Shown here piece by piece: positions 8,863-15,952 of a stretch of 64,000 bases of DNA. The number at the start of each line of letters is the position of its first letter. Within the stretch, counting starts at the first letter, position 1. The stretch comes from Thermocrinis albus DSM 14484 (GTDB lineage Bacteria; Aquificota; Aquificia; Aquificales; Aquificaceae): assembly GCF_000025605.1 (NCBI RefSeq), contig NC_013894.1, positions 1,225,529-1,289,528 on the forward strand, written 5' to 3'. The notes under the pieces are model-generated. The model was not told where the DNA came from. It did not search any database and saw only the letters and a program-made list of their open reading frames with translations. Made by a program: the position numbers and the translations under genes.

Positions 8863-9607
8863 GGTCAAGACCCTTCAGTAACTCTCTCACAGCCAACGGG
8901 AATCTCTCCTTAGGTGGTTTTAACACTCTGAACACTCCCGCTTTATACAGCTCCTCCGCTGTCATGTGCCCCACCGCCACCACCAAAACCCTGTCTGTCA
9001 TAACATTCGCAAGATATCCTTCCATGCCGATATCCCTGGCCCTAGCAAAGGTGTACCTCACTTGGTAAGGAGATGTAAAGAGTACGCCGTGGTAGAAACC
9101 CTTCAGTAACTTTTCGATAAAAGCGTCCATCCTGTTGGTATCCATCTTATACCTGTAAACGGGAAGTACAAAGGCCCTACCCTTCAGTTCCTCTATCTCT
9201 TCACCGTAGGGTTGGACAGCGATCTTTACATCGTCCTTAAGGGTGTTAAGAAGATGGCTGGTACTTTCAGAGTAGGCAGCTATGGATAAGCCGTACTTGA
9301 GGAGTACACCCCTAGTTTTGTAACCTCTGCAGAGTATGACACAGTTCTTCAGGAGTTGGAGAAGGTGAGGTAGAACTCCGTATTCTTCAGCTACCTGAAA
9401 TAGTCTCTGGACTCCCTCACCCGTTGTGAAAAGGAAATGGCTTGGTTTTAAGGACAAAACCTCCTCCAGTTTTTTGGCTACTTCCTCTGCTGGCAGATAC
9501 TCTATTGTAACCACCTCTTCTACATAAGCCTCTATGTCAGTTTCCGCCATCATCTTAAGGAACTCCTCCTTCTTCCTGCTTCCGCACAGTGCAGCTCGTT
9601 TCTTCAT
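8855..9607 (-). CDS. hemD: Uroporphyrinogen-III synthase-like protein
   Basis: A 250-residue two-lobed protein of the HemD family, which closes hydroxymethylbilane to uroporphyrinogen III. HemD proteins have low sequence identity; the call rests on length, the alternating beta/alpha pattern, the LFTTGEGVQRL and VLFTSPYQVRY segments (matching the TSxxAV motifs), and its place directly before cobA. It overlaps nasA by 53 bases and cobA by a few, so the three are tightly coupled. Confidence 0.75.
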   Translation of the reverse strand: MKKRAALCGSRKKEEFLKMMAETDIEAYVEEVVTIEYLPAEEVAKKLEEVLSLKPSHFLFTTGEGVQRLFQVAEEYGVLPHLLQLLKNCVILCRGYKTRGVLLKYGLSIAAYSESTSHLLNTLKDDVKIAVQPYGEEIEELKGRAFVLPVYRYKMDTNRMDAFIEKLLKGFYHGVLFTSPYQVRYTFARARDIGMEGYLANVMTDRVLVVAVGHMTAEELYKAGVFRVLKPPKERFPLAVRELLKGLDRG

Positions 9608-11606
9608 AACACCCTAACACCTCCACAGGTGTAAACTTAAGTTCAGGTTGGAAAGATAAAGGATCCACTGTGTCCGTAGTGAGTAGGTTGATAGGATTAC
9701 CGAAGGATATACCGTAACCAAAGGGAGAAAAGAGGACCCCCTGTGGTACATGATGGCTCACTCTACACTTTATCCTGACGGCGTAACGCCCACGTTTGAG
9801 AACCACCGTATCTTGGTCCCTTAGGCCCAATCTGTCTGCATCGACAGGATTGATAGCCACGAAAGGTTCTTCCTCGCCTTTAAGGAGCTGTGGAACTTTG
9901 CCCGTACGTGTCATAGTGTGCCACTGGTTCTTTGTTCTACCTGTTATGAGAATCATCTGCCCTCCCGTTGTTTCTTTCTGAACTGGATCTATTGGGTACA
10001 TGCGAGCCTTTCCTGTAGGTGTGGGGAAGCTCCCGTTGGGATAAAGCCACCTTCCACCCCACCTTCTAGGTAGATCCCTGTAGGAAAACTCTGAGATGTC
10101 ACATACTCTGCCCTTGGTCAGTTGTTTAAGTTCATTAAAGATGTCTTCAGAGGAGGTGTAGGGAAAACTCTTGCCGAAGCCAAGCCTTTCAGCCAGCTGG
10201 GTAAAAATCTGCCAGTCAGGCCTTGCTTCCCCCGGTGGATGGGACCACCGTCTGCACAGGGTGATAGTTCTGTCGGAACCTGTCATGGTCCCTTCCTTCT
10301 CACCTAGCTGAGCTGCAGGTAGCACCAGGTTGGCAAAGCTCACTGTATCGTTAAAGTAAGCGTCTTGTACTACAAGAAAAACCTTTCTCAAAGCTTTCCA
10401 AACCTTGCCCAAAGAGGGAAGTGTTACTGCAGGATTCGTTGCTACAACCCAAAGGAACTTGATCTTACCTTCTAGAATAAGATCAACAGCTTCCATCACG
10501 GTGGGTCCGGGTTTATCCCTTATACTGCCTTCCGGTATACCCCAGAAGCTTTCCACCTGATGTCTGTGGTCCTTGTTCCTCACATCTCGGTAACCAGGCA
10601 ACGCATGCGATAGATACCCCATCTCTCTACCACCCATGGCGTTTGGCTGACCTGTAAGAGCAAAGGGAAAACCCTTTTCGCCCACCCTTCCCGTTGCTAA
10701 ATGAAGATTCATCAAAGCTATGTTAGTGGCAACCCCGGAGGACGATTGATTTATACCCTGACACCAAAAGCTTATAAGCTTCTTGGAAGTGGCGTAGAGT
10801 TCGGCAAGCTTTATGATTTGAGAAAGAGGTACGTTGCATAGAGAGGACACAAGAGAGGGAGCATACTTAGTTACTGTTGTTAAGGTTTCCTCGAAACCCT
10901 CCACGCAGTAGGATACAAAGTCTTTATCAATGCACCCTTCCTTGTAAAGAACGTAGAGCACGGCGTTAAAGAGAAAAGCGTCGGTGCCTGGCTTCAGTTG
11001 GATATGCATATCAGCGTGCTTAGCCGTTTCAGTTTTGAGAGGATCTATAACCACTACGTATGCTCCCGCATCGTGCTTCCTCTTGAGGACTCGTTTGTAA
11101 ATCACGGGGTGTGTCCAGGCAGCGTTGGATCCTACGAAAACAAAGGTATCTGAGTCATCTATATCATCGTAGCAACCAGGGGGACCGTCAGATCCAAAGA
11201 CCAATCGGTAAGCGGTGGCGGGCGTAGCCATACATAATCTAGAGTTGGCATCCATGTTGTTGGTTTTCAGAAAGCCCTTCACCAGCTTTACCATTACGTA
11301 TATATCTTCTGTCAGAAGCTGTCCAGAAAGGTAAAAGTAAACCTCCTCACCATCAAGGCTTTTGAGTATGGAGGAAAGAATGTCGTATGCTTTATCCCAG
11401 CTTATCTCCCTGAAGGGTCCATCCTTGTTTTCCCTATAGAGGGGTACTGTTATACGTCCACTGTCCATCATACGGGGGTAATAGACGGGTTTTTGGCAAA
11501 GGTCTCCCCGCGTAGCAGGATGTTTCTTATCTCCCCTCACCCTCCCCTCTTCCCACAGGAGGCCACATGCCACCCCGCAGAAGGGACATTGAAAAGGTAC
11601 ACTCAT
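9555..11606 (-). CDS. nasA: Assimilatory nitrate reductase, molybdopterin catalytic subunit
   Basis: A 683-residue Mo-bis-MGD oxidoreductase that reduces nitrate to nitrite in the cytoplasm. An N-terminal [4Fe-4S] site is formed by C7, C10, C14 and C37. The probable Mo ligand is C125 in NSRLCMATPA. The molybdopterin dinucleotide-binding domain ends the protein. No signal peptide is present, in keeping with the assimilatory type. It lacks an extra C-terminal [2Fe-2S] domain, so ferredoxin may be the donor. Its start overlaps the nrtD stop (ATGA). Confidence 0.93.
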   Translation of the reverse strand: MSVPFQCPFCGVACGLLWEEGRVRGDKKHPATRGDLCQKPVYYPRMMDSGRITVPLYRENKDGPFREISWDKAYDILSSILKSLDGEEVYFYLSGQLLTEDIYVMVKLVKGFLKTNNMDANSRLCMATPATAYRLVFGSDGPPGCYDDIDDSDTFVFVGSNAAWTHPVIYKRVLKRKHDAGAYVVVIDPLKTETAKHADMHIQLKPGTDAFLFNAVLYVLYKEGCIDKDFVSYCVEGFEETLTTVTKYAPSLVSSLCNVPLSQIIKLAELYATSKKLISFWCQGINQSSSGVATNIALMNLHLATGRVGEKGFPFALTGQPNAMGGREMGYLSHALPGYRDVRNKDHRHQVESFWGIPEGSIRDKPGPTVMEAVDLILEGKIKFLWVVATNPAVTLPSLGKVWKALRKVFLVVQDAYFNDTVSFANLVLPAAQLGEKEGTMTGSDRTITLCRRWSHPPGEARPDWQIFTQLAERLGFGKSFPYTSSEDIFNELKQLTKGRVCDISEFSYRDLPRRWGGRWLYPNGSFPTPTGKARMYPIDPVQKETTGGQMILITGRTKNQWHTMTRTGKVPQLLKGEEEPFVAINPVDADRLGLRDQDTVVLKRGRYAVRIKCRVSHHVPQGVLFSPFGYGISFGNPINLLTTDTVDPLSFQPELKFTPVEVLGCYEETSCTVRKQEEGGVP

Positions 11607-12376
11607 GCCACTTTCCTCAGTACGTTAGTCAGGTAATACAGCAATTTCTCTTTGAGCTGTGCATACTCAGCCGTTTTCACCATTTCCAGCCTGTTCCTTG
11701 GCCTCGGGAGTTTAACTTCCAGGATATCAAAGACGGTAGCCGCAGGACCGTTACTCATAACCACTATCCTGTCGGAGAGGTATATGGCTTCTTCTATATC
11801 GTGGGTCACCATAAGACAGGTGAGTCTTTTGTCTTCCCATATCTTCAGAAGCTCCTCCTGTATAACAGCTTTGGTTAGGGCATCCAGAGCTCCGAAAGGT
11901 TCATCCATGAGAAGGAGCTTAGGTTCCACTGCAAAGGCGCGCGCCAGCGCCACCCTCTGACGCATTCCCCCAGACAACTGAGGTGGTTTCTTGTAACGAT
12001 GCTCGTATAAACCTACCAAGCTCAAATAGTAGGCCACACGATCCTTTAGCTCCTTCTCACTGAGGTTAGGTAGGGCAGATCTCACCGCTACCTCTACGTT
12101 GTCCCAGACGCTCAGCCACGGTAAAAGGCTGTAGTTTTGAAATACCATAGCTCTGTCTGGACCAGGAGCATTTACCTCTCTTCCATCTAATATCACACTA
12201 CCTGACGTTGGGGGTAACAGTCCGGCCACTATAGAGAGGAGGGTGGACTTACCACATCCCGAGTGTCCCACCAGTGCCACAAACTCACCCCTGTTTACAA
12301 GGAGGTTTACATCTTTCAAGACCTGATAATTACCGAAAGATTTACTGACCTTAAAAACCTCAAGAAAGGCCCTCAT
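11603..12376 (-). CDS. nrtD: Nitrate/nitrite ABC transporter ATP-binding protein
   Basis: A 257-residue ABC ATPase with Walker A GHSGCGKST (residues 37-45), signature LSGGMRQR, Walker B LLLMDEPFG and the switch histidine in VTHDIEEA. It belongs to the NrtD/SsuB/TauB group. With NrtB and the NrtA binding protein it would import nitrate. It overlaps both neighbours by four bases, so the transporter is made as a coupled unit. Confidence 0.9.
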   Translation of the reverse strand: MRAFLEVFKVSKSFGNYQVLKDVNLLVNRGEFVALVGHSGCGKSTLLSIVAGLLPPTSGSVILDGREVNAPGPDRAMVFQNYSLLPWLSVWDNVEVAVRSALPNLSEKELKDRVAYYLSLVGLYEHRYKKPPQLSGGMRQRVALARAFAVEPKLLLMDEPFGALDALTKAVIQEELLKIWEDKRLTCLMVTHDIEEAIYLSDRIVVMSNGPAATVFDILEVKLPRPRNRLEMVKTAEYAQLKEKLLYYLTNVLRKVA

Positions 12377-13203
12377 GCCTGAAACCTCCTTTGAAGTTTA
12401 CCGAACACACTGTCCAGTACAAGGCCAACGATTCCTATGATCAGTAGAGCTGATATAACCTTCCTTAGGTCAAGGGCGTTCCACGAATCCCAGATGTAAA
12501 AACCTATCCCCGTCCCCCCAGCCAACATTTCGGCAGCTACTATAACCATCCAAGCTATACCCATACTTATCTTTAGACCTGTCAGTATGAAGGGTAAGGT
12601 ATAAGGTAACACTACGTATCTCAGGTAAGTCCACCTGGAGAAACCAAAGACCTTCGCCACGTTCCTGTAGTCTTCTGGTACAGAGGATGCGCCGTAGGCA
12701 GTGTTTATCAGCGTAGGCCAAAGGGAGGTGATAGCTATGGTAAACACAGCCGCCTGGTGCGATGCTTGGAAGATGGCGAGTCCTATGGGAAACCAAGCGA
12801 GGGGTGACACAGGCCTAAGGGTCTGTATGATGGGGTTGAACATGGTCTGTAGCTTGTTCCACATACCTAAGAACAATCCAAGAGGCACCGCCACCGAACT
12901 TCCTATAAGAAAACCCAAGAACACCCTCTTGAGGGAGTAAAGAAGTTGCCACCCTATGCCCTTATCGTTGGGTCCGTTGTCGTAAAAGGGATCCCTTAAA
13001 AGGTGATAAAGGGTCTGCAGGGTGGTAAAAGGTCCTGGGAGGTCCCTGACCACGAAGTGCGACAGGAACCACCACAGGATAAGGAAGGTAAACACGCCCA
13101 GCACGTAGAGGAACGCCTTCTGTAAACCATCGAAAACAACTCTAAACATAGGCTTTCCACTCCACCCAGTGCTCAGTTTTACCCTTCCTGTTTCCATAAT
13201 CAC
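12373..13203 (-). CDS. nrtB: Nitrate/nitrite ABC transporter permease
   Basis: A 276-residue inner-membrane permease with about six helices. The EAA-like loop that contacts the ATPase is visible near YRNVAKVFGFSRWTYLRYVVLP, split here into YRNVAKVFGFS and its continuation. It overlaps nrtA and nrtD by four bases each. Family members carry nitrate, sulfonates or taurine; nitrate is inferred from nasA and the NrtA homologue. Confidence 0.9.
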   Translation of the reverse strand: MIMETGRVKLSTGWSGKPMFRVVFDGLQKAFLYVLGVFTFLILWWFLSHFVVRDLPGPFTTLQTLYHLLRDPFYDNGPNDKGIGWQLLYSLKRVFLGFLIGSSVAVPLGLFLGMWNKLQTMFNPIIQTLRPVSPLAWFPIGLAIFQASHQAAVFTIAITSLWPTLINTAYGASSVPEDYRNVAKVFGFSRWTYLRYVVLPYTLPFILTGLKISMGIAWMVIVAAEMLAGGTGIGFYIWDSWNALDLRKVISALLIIGIVGLVLDSVFGKLQRRFQA

Positions 13204-14417
13204 ACCTCCCTTACCTTGTACTTTTTGATGGAACCCTCAGGATCATTGGGGTCAAACACCACACCATCTATGAAACCCTTAAGCGGTTTCATATCGTCTT
13301 TTGGAACAGGTATACCCATCTCCTGTGCTACCTTTACGTAAAAGTCCTGCATCACTATAGCATCTGCAACAGCTTTGTAGTTGATAGGTTCCTTCACCAT
13401 TCCCCATCTCCTGAACTGGGCTAAGAAGAAAATGGCGTGGGATTTCCTCGGAAAGGGTACCTCACCGTTTTTGAAGAAAAGCATGTAATCATCCTTGTAG
13501 ACATGCTTACCTATACCCAGATCGTAAACGCCCATAAGTCTGCTCTCTATGGCAGAGACAGGTGCGTTGACGTACTTCTGCTGACTCAATATCTTTGCCA
13601 ACTCCTTGCGGTTCCCCATATCGTCACACCATCTGGCAGCTTCCAGTACAGCCTTCATTATGGCCTTTACCTCTTCTGGATTTTGGCGCATAAACTCCCA
13701 GTTAAAGGCAAGTACCTTCTCAGGATGATGTTTCCATATATCCTGAGAAGCTATATGGGTGAAGCCCACGCCTTCCAACACCCCCACAGCGTTCCACGGT
13801 TCTCCTACACAATAGCCGTCCATCCTACCCACCTTCATGTTGGCTACCATCTGGGGAGGTGGGTTTGGGATCACCCTCACATCTCTGTTGGGATTTACAC
13901 CACACGCTCCTAACCAATACCTTAGCCATATATCGTGAGTTCCTCCCGGGAAGGTCATGGCGAAAGTGCATTCTCCTTCCTTTGCCTTTATCTCCTCTAT
14001 TGCGGCCTTCACTTTGTCCAGTTCCCTGAAACCTACCTTTCCCTTAAACTTGTTGGAAAGAGTTATACCTTGGCCGTTGAAGCTTAGCGTCATGGGGATC
14101 GGTATTATCTTGCCCTTCGGGCCTGATATACCCATGTAAACGGAGAGGGGTAGTGAAAAGAGAGTATGAGAAGCTTTCAGTTCCCCATTAAGCAACTTAT
14201 CCCTCACGTTGGGCCAACTGGCCTCCTTAGAAACCTCAACATCCACACCGTACTTTTTAAAGAACCCCAGTTCCTGTGCCACGACTACCGGAGCACAGTC
14301 CGTGAGAGGTATAAACCCTATCCTTATCTTGGTAGCACCACGGGATATGTAAGGACCTAATAGGGAAGCAGCAGTTCCGGCTAAGAAGCCTTTCAACACT
14401 TCTCTTCTGCTCGGCAT
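13200..14417 (-). CDS. nrtA: Nitrate-binding periplasmic protein (NrtA-like, Tat signal)
   Basis: A 405-residue solute-binding protein. The N-terminus SRREVLKGFLAG is a twin-arginine export signal with a hydrophobic stretch to about residue 26. The mature part has the NrtA-type RIGFIPLTDCAPVVVAQE opening, FPGGTHDIWLRYWL and MDGYCVGEPWNAVG, which are typical of nitrate-binding proteins. It would capture nitrate outside the membrane for NrtB/NrtD. It lies 14 bases after the cyanase-like gene. Confidence 0.92.
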   Translation of the reverse strand: MPSRREVLKGFLAGTAASLLGPYISRGATKIRIGFIPLTDCAPVVVAQELGFFKKYGVDVEVSKEASWPNVRDKLLNGELKASHTLFSLPLSVYMGISGPKGKIIPIPMTLSFNGQGITLSNKFKGKVGFRELDKVKAAIEEIKAKEGECTFAMTFPGGTHDIWLRYWLGACGVNPNRDVRVIPNPPPQMVANMKVGRMDGYCVGEPWNAVGVLEGVGFTHIASQDIWKHHPEKVLAFNWEFMRQNPEEVKAIMKAVLEAARWCDDMGNRKELAKILSQQKYVNAPVSAIESRLMGVYDLGIGKHVYKDDYMLFFKNGEVPFPRKSHAIFFLAQFRRWGMVKEPINYKAVADAIVMQDFYVKVAQEMGIPVPKDDMKPLKGFIDGVVFDPNDPEGSIKKYKVREV

Positions 14418-14431
14418 ACCTAAACCTCCTT

Positions 14432-14673
14432 TCAGAATTTTCTATACCTAAGCCATTTGCCGTTTATGGTAAGGAGCATGCGCTCTTGTCCGTCCTCTTC
14501 CACCTTCTGAAGATCCACCTTCATATCTATGGCACTCATGATGCCGTCACCAAACTTCTCGTGAGCTACATCGGCAAGGGCAGGTCCACGAGCTGCTTCG
14601 GCTTGTGTATAACCGTAAAACAACATGGCACAGTAAACTTCACTTCAGCAAGCTCCCGTATGTTTCTCCTCAT
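14432..14673 (-). pseudogene. Cyanase C-terminal-domain-like small gene, frameshifted
   Basis: The gene should start at ATG 14673, which overlaps the upstream PII stop (ATGA) and has GGGAGGTAAG in front. From there the frame ends after about 36 codons. A tandem GAAGT GAAGT (plus strand 14637-14646) shifts the frame; removing one copy gives a continuous 78-residue protein containing HEKFGDGIMSAID and ending LTINGKWLRYRKF, closely like the C-terminal part of cyanate hydratase CynS. The equivalents of cyanase Arg96 and Glu99 seem absent, while the Ser in GIMSAI is kept. Either a real 5-bp mutation, a slip-type switch, or a sequence error. Confidence 0.65.
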
Positions 14674-14993
14674 AATCTTACCTCCCTACTCTTGGTTCTT
14701 ATAGTCCACACTTCTTCCAGAGGACACACGAAGATCTTCCCATCCCCCACCATCCCTGTATGGGCATGTCTGCTTATCAAACTCACCACCTGCTGTACCT
14801 TATCGTCCTCCACCGCTACCATGAGAAGCACTTTTGCCACCTCGGGCCACCTTTTTTCTCCTACCTGTAACCCACCCTCCCTACCCCTCCCTACCACGTC
14901 TATAACTGTTATCCCTGTGAAGCCCTCTTTTTCTAAAGCCTCCATAACCTCATAAAGCAGCTCTGGCCTTATGACAGCCTTTATCATCTTCAT
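14670..14993 (-). CDS. PII-family protein, NifI1-like
   Basis: A 107-residue PII paralogue. It has IKAVIRPE at the start, GRGREGG in the T-loop base, TGMVGDGKIFV (B-loop) and a TIRT C-loop. The T-loop has no uridylylation tyrosine at the Y51 position and the VGEKRWPEVAKVLLMVAVED segment (about residues 44-63) resembles NifI1-type PII proteins. It forms a pair with the next upstream gene and is overlapped by four bases. It may regulate nitrate uptake or reduction; no nitrogenase genes are in the window. Confidence 0.85.
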   Translation of the reverse strand: MKMIKAVIRPELLYEVMEALEKEGFTGITVIDVVGRGREGGLQVGEKRWPEVAKVLLMVAVEDDKVQQVVSLISRHAHTGMVGDGKIFVCPLEEVWTIRTKSREVRL

Positions 14994-15280
14994 GACAAAC
15001 CCCTCACCACGAAGATCTTCCCATCACCGTAGTACCCCGTATGAGCAGATTCAACGACCTTCTCAATCACCTCTTGGTACAGGGTGTCCTCAACCCATGT
15101 TATGATCAGCGTTTTGGGAAGTAAAGATACGAGCAGTCCCTTTTTTGTTTTGTATCCTACCCCTCCCTCCTTCCCTCTTCCTTTCACCGTTTTTGATACG
15201 TAGCTAAGTCCCATACTTGACAGAGTGTTTTTAACATCCCCAGCTTTTTCCCTTCTAACAATAATAAGAAGCTCCTTCAT
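14990..15280 (-). CDS. PII-family protein, NifI2-like
   Basis: A 96-residue PII-like protein, shorter than GlnB. It keeps GRGKEGG and the TGYYGDGKIFV B-loop but lacks the C-terminal extension and T-loop tyrosine. Its sequence is of the NifI2 kind and it sits directly before the NifI1-like gene, so the two probably form a mixed complex. GGGGG serves as ribosome-binding site. Target unknown. Confidence 0.8.
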   Translation of the reverse strand: MKELLIIVRREKAGDVKNTLSSMGLSYVSKTVKGRGKEGGVGYKTKKGLLVSLLPKTLIITWVEDTLYQEVIEKVVESAHTGYYGDGKIFVVRGLS

Positions 15281-15298
15281 TAATGAACCCCCAATAAG

Positions 15299-15709
15299 TT
15301 ATTGGTTCAAACAGGCATAAAGCTTTTCTTCCCTTTTAATGAGATTATCGGCGAGAAGGTGGTAAACTTCTTTCCACGCTTCTATGATTTCATCTTCCAC
15401 TCCAAATTCAACCATAGCTTTATAGAGAGCCTTCCAAACTTTTTCGTAATGTTCAGGTTTTACACCAGCCCTCACATGAGATAGTGCTATCTTCTTAAAG
15501 GAAGTTTCTAATACATCAAGTCTTTCTAAGTTATGAGCGACCGCAAGAAGTGCACCTGCAAGCTTTTTTGAATTGTCACCTTCAAACATGTTTCTAAGTT
15601 CAGGATTTTCCTCAAAGAGGATCTCATACATCCTGGATGTTAGTTCCTCACCAGAAGACGAAAGAAAAGGTATACTCCTCTTGATCCTTAACTTCACTTG
15701 TTCATCCAT
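15299..15709 (-). CDS. Single-domain globin (thermoglobin/VHb-like)
   Basis: A 136-residue globin fold without a reductase domain, like the thermoglobin of Aquifex and Vitreoscilla haemoglobin. The proximal haem histidine is in IALSHVRAGV, followed by the HYEKV pattern typical of flavohaemoglobin-type globins. It has a strong GGAGGTG ribosome-binding site and is first in the nitrate operon behind a sigma-54 promoter, so it may remove NO or bind oxygen during nitrate/nitrite use. Role is inference from context. Confidence 0.88.
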   Translation of the reverse strand: MDEQVKLRIKRSIPFLSSSGEELTSRMYEILFEENPELRNMFEGDNSKKLAGALLAVAHNLERLDVLETSFKKIALSHVRAGVKPEHYEKVWKALYKAMVEFGVEDEIIEAWKEVYHLLADNLIKREEKLYACLNQ

Positions 15710-15735
15710 CTCTTACCACCTCCGTTCGTGTTTTT

Positions 15736-15752
15736 TGCAAAAACCTTGCCAA
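15736..15752 (-). promoter_or_regulatory. Sigma-54 promoter of the globin-nrt-nas operon
   Basis: Read on the minus strand, TTGGCAAGGTTTTTGCA has GG (15750-15749), ten bases and GC (15738-15737). The expected start is near 15725, 16 bases before the globin ATG. It faces away from a second sigma-54 promoter for nirBA. Confidence 0.75.
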
Positions 15753-15815
15753 TTCACCCTTAACGAAAAATCTACAGAAACGCAGACTAACCTGTGGAGG
15801 TGTTTCTACTTTGTA

Positions 15816-15849
15816 GTAAATTTGTTAACATTTTTGTAAGTTTGTTAAC
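15816..15849. promoter_or_regulatory. Shared enhancer motif pair between divergent sigma-54 promoters
   Basis: GTAAATTTGTTAAC (15816-15829) and GTAAGTTTGTTAAC (15836-15849) are repeated exactly 20 bp apart, two helical turns. Their centres lie about 95 and 115 bp before the nirBA start and 97 and 117 bp before the globin start. The same motif occurs upstream of glnB. Confidence 0.6.
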
Positions 15850-15910
15850 AATACTTCTACACACACCCTTTTCGGTCCATACATCATCTACACACCTGGA
15901 AGAGGGTATA

Positions 15911-15927
15911 TTGGCACACTTTTTGCA
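15911..15927 (+). promoter_or_regulatory. Sigma-54 promoter of nirBA fusion
   Basis: TTGGCACACTTTTTGCA is close to the sigma-54 consensus; GG (15913-15914) and GC (15925-15926) are ten bases apart. Start expected near 15938, with AGGAGGA ribosome-binding site following. Confidence 0.85.
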
Positions 15928-15952
15928 AAACAAGAAGGTAGGAGGATTAGGG

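Noticed and set aside
15794-15952. N-terminal 53-codon extension of the nitrite reductase fusion
   Set aside because: It would translate the enhancer motifs and the sigma-54 promoter. ATG 15953 has a good ribosome-binding site and begins at the FAD motif.
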